Of a stretch of 64,000 nt of DNA, positions 12,901 through 20,896 are shown one piece after another. The translations under genes were made by a program, and so were the position numbers. Under the pieces are notes generated by a model. It saw only the letters and a program-made list of their open reading frames with translations, did not search any database and was not told the DNA's origin. Each line of letters begins with the position of its first letter. The stretch's first letter is position 1. The stretch spans positions 104,133,086 to 104,197,085 of the forward strand of contig CM050650.1 of assembly GCA_027574665.1 (NCBI GenBank). The letters run 5' to 3'. Source of the stretch: Rhynochetos jubatus (lineage: Eukaryota > Chordata > Aves > Eurypygiformes > Rhynochetidae).

Positions 12901-13620
12901 TTTGGACAAAGCTACTTATATTACACCACTCTGTGGGCATCTGCCACATGTATCACTAATATCTTTCTCACCTGTTCTACAGGAGTACCTATAGGCATAT
13001 ATTTTTGTTAAAGAATTACCATAAACTACCAATAACTGTGTATGTGGAGCAAAGGCCTTATACGACTGCCAGAAACAGTATTAATCACACACCCCATCAA
13101 CAGAAAGTTGTGCACTTCCAGGTAACATTTCAATATGCCTGTTGCACCTGCAATTTTCTGATATCACTTATCTTTAAATAGTACTTGACAGGGGGTTTGT
13201 TTGGTTTTTTGAAAGTTTTTGTTTTAAAGACATACAACATAAGAGGGGTCTGTCTGCCTAAAACAAGCAACTCACAAAGCAGTGACACAAGAGGGGCAGT
13301 CTCCACAGGGGTCTCCTGTAAGCCTAACTAAACAAAACACATAGTTGCATTAGTATACTTCTAGTATGCAGATGACATCATCTACCACAACAACTTGCAC
13401 TCTGAATGGAAACTAAGTCAATCTTTGCCTTCCCACCTGCTATTAACTCATGCAGAATCACTTTGTCTCTTTTTTAAACTTACACAGTGTGGCTGATGTC
13501 ATTCAGTTGATTATTCCCATCCTCAAGTGCAGGACTGAAGGGTTCACATCGTTTCCATCCATCTTCTGTTTTAACCCATCTCCATCCAGGGGATCTCCAG
13601 TCTTGGCCCAAAAATGGCAT
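872..13620 (-). CDS. FBXO25: FBXO25 F-box only protein 25, 5' part (join of four coding exons, partial)
   Basis: This is a spliced minus-strand gene with coding segments at 13484-13620, 5432-5541, 4041-4090 and 872-964. They join in one frame to give residues 1-130. The peptide starts [13 protein letters not shown], carries a KKRKK basic cluster at residues 68-72 and continues with [16 protein letters not shown] and [19 protein letters not shown]. These blocks match the N-terminal half of vertebrate FBXO25. The paralogue FBXO32 fits less well, because exon 5 reads [15 protein letters not shown] as in FBXO25. In known biology FBXO25 is a substrate receptor of SCF (SKP1-CUL1-F-box) ubiquitin ligases and is largely nuclear. 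The family is about 360 residues long, so the F-box and C-terminus must lie left of position 1. Introns 1-4 are about 5.4, 7.9, 1.3 and 3.1 kb. All internal junctions use GT/AG. No frameshift or stop is seen, so the locus looks intact as far as it goes. Confidence 0.93.
965..4040 (-). other. FBXO25 intron 4
   Basis: The intron is bounded by the exon 4 donor GTAAGT and the exon 5 acceptor TTATTCTCAG. Apart from one LTR-end fragment near 2.83 kb I see no repeat or coding segment. Short open frames here have no recognisable content. Confidence 0.8.
2828..2925 (+). mobile_element. Avian ERV LTR end fragment
   Basis: The sequence starts TGTGCTGGGTTTAGTCAGG and continues through AAAGTTAATTTTCTTC and GTAGCTGGTATG. 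This resembles the terminal part of a common avian LTR family I remember. The other end of the LTR is not found nearby, so it is a fragment. It resembles the right end of the 49.6-50.2 kb LTR read on the minus strand (TGTGCTAGTTTCAGGC), so the two are probably the same or related families in opposite orientation. The family name is not assigned. Confidence 0.6.
4041..4090 (-). CDS. FBXO25: FBXO25 coding exon 4
   Basis: This is a 50-nt micro-exon: GT completing codon 83, then 16 codons reading [16 protein letters not shown] (residues 84-99). The acceptor is TTCATTTTAG|GT and the donor is AAGGAA|GTAAGT. The peptide is a block strongly conserved in FBXO25 and FBXO32. The split codon 83 reads T+GT, which is Cys. 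I recall Ser at this place in mammals, so this may be a lineage difference. Confidence 0.93.
4091..5431 (-). other. FBXO25 intron 3
   Basis: AT-rich intron with canonical ends. No mobile element or other feature recognised. Confidence 0.8.
5432..5541 (-). CDS. FBXO25: FBXO25 coding exon 3 (acidic stretch and basic cluster)
   Basis: The exon is 110 nt: one base completing codon 46 (Val), 36 full codons, and one base (T) of codon 83. The acceptor is TTATTTCAG|C and the donor is CAAT|GTAAGC. It encodes an acidic run DEEDEE (residues 51-56) followed by [12 protein letters not shown]. The KKRKK cluster (residues 68-72) resembles a nuclear localisation signal, in line with the nuclear location known for FBXO25. 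Phase matches exons 2 and 4 exactly. The open frame continuing to 5690 and 5391 is only intron read-through. Confidence 0.93.
8405..9029 (+). mobile_element. CR1 LINE, 5'-truncated with an internal deletion
   Basis: The left part (8406-8695) encodes a piece of CR1 reverse transcriptase, including [12 protein letters not shown]. The catalytic-box region is read as FADNAKL in place of the usual FADD, so it is inactive. Near 8695 the sequence jumps to the 3' UTR-proximal part (CCTTCCAGTACCTGAAGGGG), so several hundred bases of the ORF2 end are missing. The right part ends in the typical CR1 tail GGTCCCTTCCAACCC followed by ATTCTATGAT. It lies antisense in FBXO25 intron 2. Confidence 0.92.
9292..9795 (+). 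mobile_element. Endogenous retrovirus LTR candidate
   Basis: About 500 bp have the order expected of an LTR: a GC-richer leader, a TATAAAAG box near 9477, about 250 bp of R-like sequence, a polyadenylation signal AATAAA near 9731-9737, and an end reading CTGGAGTCTGTGTTTTTAC. The boundaries are a guess based on TG and CA ends, and I could not find a clean target-site duplication. No internal retroviral genes flank it, so if real it is a solo LTR. It is antisense to FBXO25. Confidence 0.45.
11003..11631 (+). mobile_element. Old CR1 LINE 3' fragment
   Basis: This is degenerate but recognisable as CR1. It has GGGGTCTTGTGGATAAGAAGC and CAGCAGTGTGCCCTTGTG (the LNMSQQCAL region of ORF2), then a VRPHLE-like block, GAGCTTGTTCAG, and an end resembling CCAGAGGTCCCTTCCAACCTAAAC. 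Divergence is visibly higher than in the other copies and several indels break the frame. The exact CR1 subfamily is not assigned. Confidence 0.75.
13484..13620 (-). CDS. FBXO25: FBXO25 coding exon 2 (start codon)
   Basis: The ATG is the complement of 13618-13620, in the context AACCATGC. The exon begins at 13627 after a pyrimidine-rich tract ending TTATAG, leaving 7 nt of 5'UTR. It encodes 45 codons, from [20 protein letters not shown] through [10 protein letters not shown] to NDISHT, plus two bases (GT) of codon 46. The donor at 13483/13482 reads GT|GTAAGT. The W-rich N-terminus is the most conserved part shared by FBXO25 and FBXO32, which fixes the start. The segment after GWKRCE is less conserved and differs from the mammalian protein as I recall it, which is normal for this linker. 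Confidence 0.93.
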
Positions 13621-16120
13621 GGTTACTCTATAAGCAGAGAGAAGATAGTTTGTACATTATTTAACTATTAAGAAAAGTTGCAAAACTTCTTGTCATTATT
13701 TCTATTTTCTCTTTAACCTTAAAAAAATATAACGATTACCTTGAGGAATCAAAGTGCTCTGTGGAGCATCCTCTTAAGAAACAGATTCAGTGATCTCATT
13801 CTTCTCTTCTTTCAGCATTTATTAGACCAAGGTAGGTTTCCTAGTTCTTTAGAGAACAAGGAAAAGAACCATGGTAGTCCAGGTTGCCAAACCAAACAAA
13901 ATTGTATCCTGTGTAATCTGTGTTACCATGATCAAACAGATTGCTGTTTTTGAGACCTGACTAATAAATGGTTGGTTATAGAGTTTGACAGGCCACAAAA
14001 TCAGTGTTGCTCCTTTTACATAAATACCAAGTCTGTGTTACACTGTGTAGTCATGTTTCAGTAAAGGAATTTTCTTTTTCCCAAATATTTCTTCAGTTGT
14101 TGAGGGTCATCTCCCACGCTAGGGTGTTAACTGGATACCAGGACAAACGGAGACTGCAACATAAAGTCAGTTGTGAAAGGCCTCCTGAAATTCCTACAAA
14201 CAGATGCAAGCCACCACAGGTATATCATTCAAAGTTCCACTCCCCTTTTTCAAAAGGAAGATGCACTTCTGACAAATTAAGTAAGAATTTGAACAAAGCA
14301 GTTTTCTATACTTTGAAGAGTCTGACTTGCTAACTTTTGTCCTCTTCTTCCCATTCATCATGCACACACATTGCTCCTTATTTGAACTACAGATTTCACA
14401 TGCAAGCTACGCAGGGAAAATAGCATTGTCATATTTGAAACATATGTTAATATGCAATACCAACAGCTTTATTTCTAACAAGTATACATTTTCTAATATT
14501 TTTTTCAACTTGAAAAAAATATTAGGCCACATCTGTCAAACATCACAACACATTTATCTATTTGTGCTCTTGACCAGCATCTGCCCAATACACTAGTTGG
14601 AACAGGAGAAGGCACAGACACACAAAAACCCTGAAGAAATACAAGTTGAGTGTTCTAGAACTCCTTTTTTATTAAAAAACCACACACCACAAAAAATGAA
14701 GGGCACTCTTTAGCCCTCAGCACTGACTGAAGCCCCCTTGCTACACAGTCTTCCTCTGCATCAAACAGGAATCTTTTCAGAAGTTACCACATCGTTTCCT
14801 CCAGCCACCACAAACTATTCATGCCTATCTGCTTTTTCAGCCTTTTTACTTCTTCCTACGCATAACACAAACCATAACGTACTTTTTTTTCAAGTTCTTT
14901 AGAAATCTTTCGTTTGACTGAAATTAAGACCTTATGTCTTTATGGTACAACTGTTTAAACAGTGAGTGCACTTGTGAGTGTATTTCAGAATAACATAGCT
15001 TAAAGCATTTTTACTCCTGCTGAGATAAGCAGAATTTACCTGAAAATTTGTTAAATCACTAAAAGAGATTCAGAAAACAGCAGACAGCAAGTCAAACCCA
15101 TCATCTTAGACAAACATAAAATGAAAGGCCTTGAACCATATCTAGAGATCACTATCTATTCGTGGTCAGCAATTCTGGCATAAAAATAAAACACTACTGT
15201 AGGCACATGGCATGACTGAAAAATTAGTCGAGAGAATTCAGAACCACAGAGATCGTTATAGGCTGAGTGGGATAACTCGAAAAAGAAATATAAAATATTT
15301 CAAGAACACTTACATTGATAAAGAATTCTTGGGAAAAGGAAGTGAAAACGCTGAGAACTCATACTTGCAGCAAAGTAGGAACATGTATTGTTGGAATTTA
15401 ACAGAAGCAGTTAGAAAACAAAGAGGATAAAGAAAAAAACTTTCCTGAAAACAATACAAGAAAACATGGAGTATTTTGTTCAAATGGATGGAAATAGATG
15501 AAGTCCAAAGCTAATCATAACTTATAAAATAGGATGTTTCATATGCATTATAAATTCTTAAACATTGGGAAAAAAACCCCTGTGGTTTCAAGTTACCAGG
15601 CCACTACTGTAAGTTCTATGTATAAACTCCTCCTAGGGAGCTGTTCTGGCATTTAAAATGACAAGCTTCAATAGTTACATGCTTTGAACTAGACTACTTT
15701 CCAGACCTTCAGGACCTGAAAAGTGATGGCCTTTCACTGCAGGGTTTCAACACTGAATAAGTGTTCTGTCACCCCTCCTCCAAAAAAATGCATTAAGTAT
15801 TTTCCAAATAATAACTAAAGTATCAGGAAGTTCACACACACATTGAAGACTACTGATGTCTGCTCCAGAAATCCTGGAAAGCCATGCTTAAGAAAAAAAT
15901 CTGAGACGTGAATGATTTCTGTGTATGTCTGATATATTCAGCACATTATCTTTTTAAGAGAAAAAAAGGAATTAGAAAAATCACAGATTACTTTAATTTC
16001 TTTAAAATTACTTAAACATTTGTGGAAGATTACAAAAAAGTCAGTAATTCTCTGAGCCTGGTACAAGTTGATCTAGTTTTTTTTCCAAAGAAACAGGTAT
16101 TCTTATTCCAAGACATAGTT

Positions 16121-17056
16121 ATAGAATCATAGAATGGTTTGGGTTGGAAGGGACCTTAAAGATCATCCAGTTCCAACCCCCCTGCCATGGGCAGGGACAC
16201 CCTCCACCAGACCAGGTTGCTCAAAGCCTTATCCAGCCTGGCCTTGAACACTTCCAGGGATGGGGCACCCACAGCTTCTCTGGACAACCTGTTCCAGTGC
16301 CTCACCACCCTCTCCAGGAAGAATTTCTTCCTGATATCTAATCTAAATCTTCCCACTTTCCATTTAAACCCGTTACCCCTTGTTCTGTCACTACAGGCCC
16401 TTGTAAAAAGTCCCCCTCCAGCTTCCCGGTAGACCCCCTTCAGGTACTGGAAGGTGCTATAAGGTCTCCCCAAAACCTTCTCTTCTCCAGGCTGAACAAG
16501 CCCAACTCTCTCAGCCTGTCCCCACAGCAGAGGTGCTCCAGCCCTCTGAGCATCTTCGTGGCCTCCTCTGGACTCGCTCCAACCAGTCTATATCCTTCTT
16601 ATGCTGAGGGTTCCACAGCTGGACACAGCACTCCAGGTGGGGTCTCACAAGAGCAGAGTAGAGGGGGAGAATCACCTCCCGCTGGCCACGCTTCTCTGGA
16701 TACAGCCCAGGATACAGTTGGGTTTCTGGGCTGTCAGCACACACTGCTGGCTCATGTTCAGCTTTTTGTCCACCAGTACCCCCAAGTCCTTCTCCTCAAC
16801 GCTGCTTTCTATCCATTCTCTGCCCAGCCTGTACTTGTGCTTGGGATTGCCCTGACCCAGGTGCAGGACCTTGCACTTGGCCTTGTTGAACTCCATGAGG
16901 TTTGCACAGGCCCACCTCTCCAGCCTGTCAAGGTCCCTCTGGATGGCATCCCTTCCCTCCAGTGTGTCGACTGCACCACACAGCTTGGTGTTGTCAGCAA
17001 ACTTGCTAAGGGTGCACTCAATGCCATCATCCATGTCACTAGCGAAGACGCTAATA
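16121..17056 (-). mobile_element. CR1 LINE 3' end (about 0.94 kb)
   Basis: Read on the minus strand, this covers the end of ORF2 and the 3' UTR. Blocks include [51 protein letters not shown] and the 3' tail ending CATTCTATGATTCTAT. A frame change near 16700-16750 and the FADN substitution make it defective. It is the longest and least deleted CR1 copy in the window and serves as the internal reference for deletions in the others. It lies in FBXO25 intron 1, sense to the gene. Confidence 0.95.
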
Positions 17057-18792
17057 GTTTCACTACTGCACCAGCTAAGAGTGCATCTGCAAGTAGCAAT
17101 TCCACAAAATCATCTGTACTCATGCTCAAAAGTTGTAGCTTGTGGAATCAGAAATATAAAAGTACTCTTAGTAACAGTGCGCATGCAGCTAGAAAAAAAA
17201 AAATGCCACGGCTTTTCAAATCCTGTAGGATTGAAATGCAGATTTGGTCTTTGTTCAGAAGTGACCAGATTTTATGATACACTTGCAGCTTCTTAAACAT
17301 TTCTCCTATGCCTCTCCCATATGAGAGGCAATCGCAGAGCATGACTGACTGCCTGGACAGGTAAAATCGATGGTTTTTCTCTGCCTCCACTCAGACTTTG
17401 CTTCCCAGTAGAGCATTGCACTAAAGCATCCCTGTGGCTTCCAGACTAGAGCTTTCTTTCAAGAATTCCTGTGTGCTTTACATAGTGTACCTGCAATAAT
17501 AGGAAGCAACAGTTTACTTCTTAAAACTTTCACCACAACCAAAAACGAGCTCTCTAAACTTGGATTTTAGAGAAAATGCAGTGGAATGGGGTTTTTTAAA
17601 GCAAAAAAAGGGCTGGAAAAGTAACATGATCATTAGCGAACAACAAGGGTTTAAGACAAGACATTGATCACATTTAACTTATTCCTGAAAAGAAGTAAGA
17701 ATGAGAGTTCTTCACTTTTCATCATTCACCTTTTCCTCAGGAGAGGGGGAAAAACTGAGGAAAGAAGAATGACCAGGAAGAAGCACAGGAGAGGGCAGCT
17801 GTGTATGCCAGCTTAGCACGGTTTGAGATTAACATAACTTTTGTAGCCACCCTTGTACATATAAGGGAGTTCTGCTTCCCATGAGGTAGATAACTCACCA
17901 CATGAGCAAACATCACTGCAAAGCCACTCAGAATTGCAGCAATTCATCTTATTACTCTGTCATGGTACTGGAGTTATCTCCTGACCATATATGTCTATAC
18001 TCAGTAGCATGTAATTATGACCCAAACCACTCTTGTTATTCCATAGCAAGGCCATTGCCAACATGATAGCAATAGGCAAGGTTCTCCTGTTCCCTAACAA
18101 TCTCATAGTACACCCACCTCTTCCTTTAGCATGCCAACAAAGTCTTATCAGCAGCTCAATTTCCAACAGAAACTGCTCCTTTACACTCACACTACCAGCA
18201 GGTGACTTTTAGACTACCTCTTCCAGGAGCTAGCCCAGTCAACCTTTGTGACTCACAGTCTGCTTACAGACTTCATCCCGCCCCATGGCTTTTTTCATAA
18301 CAAGTGACTGTCTCAAATTAAGTCTTGAAACTTCCGCAAGACCAGGATTCATCAGCTGGTCAGCTTTTCTCTTGCCCACCCCTATTGTGATTGTTACTTC
18401 CCTATATGACAATTTCAGTACATCCAGGCCATGCACTTCTCAGTTCCCAACAGGCACAAATGCTTCTCCTGTCCAACTAAGCTGCCTACTGTAGGCTTCT
18501 CCCCTCCCAGCCCTCGCTCCTGCCGATTCTCATATAGATATACCAACACTCTACTTCCCCAAGCAGGCTCCAGACCCTTCCCTCCCTAGCCTCATCCATG
18601 CTGACCCTCATTCCTAGCTCCAGACCATCCTAACACCTTGTCCCAAACTATTCCAGCTCCACACGTCCCTAATACCCAGTCCCAAACCCCTCAAGCCATG
18701 CCTGCCCATTCGGTACACACACAGTTTCAAACCCTTGGGCCTCCCATATACAGTCCCAACACCCCTTCTTCCCCATTTCTCACCTCATTTGT

Positions 18793-18990
18793 ACCCCCGG
18801 GCCCTCACCAGCGAGCCCTCACCGGCCCCCTCACCCCCGGGCCCTCATCGGCCCCCTCACCCCCGGGCCCTCACCGGCCCCCTCACCCCCGGGCCCTCAC
18901 CGGCCCCCTCACCCCCGGGCCCTCACCGGCCCCCTCACCCCCGGGCCCTCACCGGCCCGCCCTCACCGGCCCCCTCACCCCCGGCTCACC
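18793..18990. repeat. 26-bp GC-rich minisatellite in FBXO25 intron 1
   Basis: A 26-bp unit (GGCCCCCTCACCCCCGGG followed by CCCTCACC) recurs from 18824 to about 18953 in five near-identical copies, the first with one substitution (CATC for CACC). Partial copies flank it on both sides. Because 26 is not a multiple of three, a repeat with no stop codon is open in all frames and yields long proline-rich ORFs with no biological support. On the minus strand each unit contains two GGTGAG motifs and several G-runs. The array begins less than 100 bp past the exon 1 donor. Confidence 0.9.
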
Positions 18991-19017
18991 GCTCGCTCGC
19001 CCATCCCTCCCATCAGG

Positions 19018-19050
19018 CCCGGTCCGGTCCGGTCCGGTCCGGTCCAGTCC
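19018..19050. repeat. (GGTCC)n short tandem repeat
   Basis: About six units of a GGTCC pentamer, one changed to AGTCC, lie between the minisatellite and the exon 1 donor. A C-run follows at about 19053-19063. Confidence 0.85.
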
Positions 19051-19077
19051 GGGCCCCCCCCCCGGGCCCGGCCTCAC

Positions 19078-19175
19078 CTCAGCACAGCGGCAGCGCCGCT
19101 CCCCGCCGCGCACAACCAGCCCGACACCCCCTCGCACGCCGGGCACGGGCCGCGGGGCTATTGACGGAAGTACCA
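19078..19175 (-). other. FBXO25: FBXO25 exon 1 (5'UTR, inferred)
   Basis: The minus strand has a near-consensus donor GCTGAG|GTGAGG at 19078/19077 in the CpG-rich block. It sits downstream, on the minus strand, of two CCAAT boxes and an ETS site. Exon 2 opens with an acceptor only 7 nt before the ATG, so an upstream non-coding exon is required, and this is the best candidate. The transcription start is not visible. The right boundary given is an upper estimate based on box spacing. Confidence 0.6.
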
Positions 19176-19663
19176 TAGGGCTGCGCTCCCCACCCCCCCT
19201 CCCCGCTGATTGGCCGCAGCGCTTGTTGCTACCCGGCAGCTCCTTTCGTCATTGGCCGAAGGAGGTGGTGGCGTCAGCGGTGGGCGCGTCACGTGAGGGG
19301 GGAACGCGCGCACGTGTCAATGTTTTGGTCGGCTTGGGGGGGGAGGGGGCGGAGCGTGGGGGTGAGGGGGCGGAGCGTGTAGGGGGGGTCGGGACCTGGC
19401 GCCGTCCGGACCCGCGGGGCGGCAGCGCGGGTATCCGGGGCAGGGCCCGCAGGGAAGAGCCGCCGTGTGAAGTGAGGGCAGGCGGAGGAAGCACCAGCTC
19501 AGGGGCGCTTTGGGGAGAGCAGGAGCAATTCGGGTGCGGCTGGTGGATGTGGGCCAGGCAACACCTTGGCCAGCTGCGGCCCTGTGGGTACCTGCCCTAG
19601 ACGGGGCAGGGCAGGGTTGGGTGGGTGGCTTGGGGGTGTTATGTGGTGGCTGGAGCTGCACTA

Positions 19664-20252
19664 GGTTTCTTCTCAGTGGCCAAGAAGGCCAGCAGCATTC
19701 TGGCCTGTATCAGGAGTAGCGTGGCCAGTAGGATTGTCCCCCTGTACTGGGTACTGGTGAGGCTGCCCCTCGAATCCTGTGTTCAGTTTTGGGCCTGTCA
19801 CTACAAGAAAGACACTGAGATGCTGGAGTGTGTCCAGAGAAGGGCAACGGAGCTGTGGAAGAGGCAGGAGCACAAGCCCTGTGAGAAGCAGCTGAGGGAC
19901 TCTAAGCCTAAAGAAGAGGAGGGCTGAGGGCAGACCTGATCGCTCTCTACAGCTCCCTGAAAGAAGGCTGTAGGGAGGTGGGTGCTGGTCTGTTCTCACA
20001 GGTAACTGGTGACAGGACAGGAGGAAATGGCCTCAGGTTGCATCAGGGGAGGTTTAGATTAGATATTAAGAAAAAAACTTATTTACTGAAAGAGTGATCA
20101 GGCATTGGAACAGGCTGCCCAGAGAAGGAACATGTTCAAGGAAAATGTAGACATGGTGCTTAAGGACATGGTCTAGTGGGTATGGCAGTGTTGGGTTGAT
20201 GGTTGGACTAGATGATCTTATAGGCCTTTTTCAACCTTAGTGATTCTGTGAT
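19664..20252 (+). mobile_element. CR1 LINE 3' fragment, older subfamily, abutting the promoter
   Basis: CR1-like blocks occur in order: GTGGCCAAGAAGGCCAGCAG, GCCTGTATCAGGAGTAGCG, CTACAAGAAAGACACTGAG, GGTGACAGGACAGGAGG, GGCATTGGAACAGGCTGCCC, and an end reading GGACTAGATGATCTTATAGG with TGATTCTGTGAT. The 3' UTR is of a different type from the 8.4, 16.1 and 42.6 kb copies, so it is a different CR1 subfamily. Its 5' end meets the right flank of the CpG-rich block. Confidence 0.88.
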
Positions 20253-20419
20253 CCTTGTAAAAGAAGGATTTGAGGGAAATGGGAAACAAGTCTGTAGGAA
20301 ACCAAGCACATCTGATGCAAAAATGATGCAGTTCAGGAAACGGGATGTAGTACTTGCTGTTTTCCTGAGGAGTAGGCAGCAAGAAAACACTGGAAGAGAG
20401 GAAGCTGGAGCTTCTGTCT

Positions 20420-20896
20420 TGGAAAAGTGCAGCCTTATGGGGAGGACCCACCATGGAGCAGTTTGTGAAGGGCTGTGTCCTCTGATAGTGACTGTCTGCT
20501 GGAACAGGGTAGCAGCATGAGGAGGAAGGAGCAGCGGGAACAAAGCAACATGAACTGATCCCTACCCTTGTTCCCCATCCCTCTGTAGCACTTGTGAAGG
20601 GGAGGAGGAGGCAGAGTAGTCAGAAATGAGAGAGTGGAAGAGGAGTGGGTTGGGAGGAAACTGTTCTTAGTTTTGTTTTTGTTTCTCACTATCCTACTCT
20701 GTTGTCAATTTGCAATAAATTAATCTTCCCCAAGTAGAGTCTGTTTTACCTGTGGTGGTAATGGGTGAGTGATCCCCCTGTCCTTGTCTTGACCCATGAG
20801 CTTTTTGATTTTATTTTCTCCCCTTCCTGCTAAGGAAGAGGAGAAGGAGAGCGGCTGAGTGGGTGTCTGGCAGCCAGCCAAGGTCAACCTATTACA
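20420..20896 (+). mobile_element. Avian ERV LTR-like repeat, right end
   Basis: I recognise a repeat common in bird genomes. It has a GGACCCACCATGGAGCAG-like start, AGCAGCGGGAACAAAG, AATAAATTAATCTTCCCCAAG, GTAATGGGTGAGTGATC, CTTGACCCATGAGC, and a right end CAGCCAGCCAAGGTCAACCT followed by ATTACA. The AATAAA near 20714 suggests plus-strand sense. The right end fits a CA terminus at 20896. The left boundary is uncertain. The family name is not assigned. Confidence 0.6.

Larger units (their letters stand above)
5542..13483 (-). other. FBXO25 intron 2
   Basis: This 7.9-kb intron runs from the exon 2 donor GTAAGT to the exon 3 acceptor TTATTTCAG. It contains two CR1 copies (8.4-9.0 and 11.0-11.6 kb) and an LTR candidate (9.3-9.8 kb), all on the opposite strand to the gene. 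The stretches 5.5-8.4, 9.8-11.0 and 11.6-13.5 kb show nothing else I can support. Confidence 0.8.
13628..19077 (-). other. FBXO25 intron 1
   Basis: This 5.4-kb first intron runs from the inferred exon 1 donor to the exon 2 acceptor TTATAG. It contains a CR1 copy at 16.1-17.1 kb and, next to the donor, the minisatellite and (GGTCC)n tract. The stretch 17.06-18.6 kb and the AT-rich remainder show nothing else I recognise. Confidence 0.65.
18780..19620. promoter_or_regulatory. CpG-rich promoter block of FBXO25
   Basis: This is an abrupt GC- and CpG-rich block in AT-rich surroundings, with no TATA box. On the minus strand it contains CCAAT boxes opposite 19209-19213 (GCCAATCAGC context, a good NF-Y match) and opposite 19251-19255. 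It also has an ETS-type CGGAAGT at 19165-19171, a GTCACGTGA E-box at 19288-19296 and a second CACGTG at 19311-19316. Two GGGGGCGGAG GC-boxes lie at 19345-19354 and 19366-19375, in a 21-bp tandem duplication. Box order and spacing fit a minus-strand start near 19.11-19.18 kb, driving FBXO25. The block extends some 400 bp to the right of that start, so divergent transcription is possible. Confidence 0.8.

Noticed and set aside
16558..17277. 239-codon plus-strand open frame
   Set aside because: It is the antisense of a CR1 copy whose true coding strand is minus ([16 protein letters not shown] and related blocks). The remainder is random extension.
18638..19600. 320-codon plus-strand open frame, proline-rich, the longest in the window
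   Set aside because: It runs through a 26-bp minisatellite with no stop codons, so several frames are open at once. It is antisense to the FBXO25 promoter, shows no domain, and its content is simply the repeat plus CpG-rich DNA.
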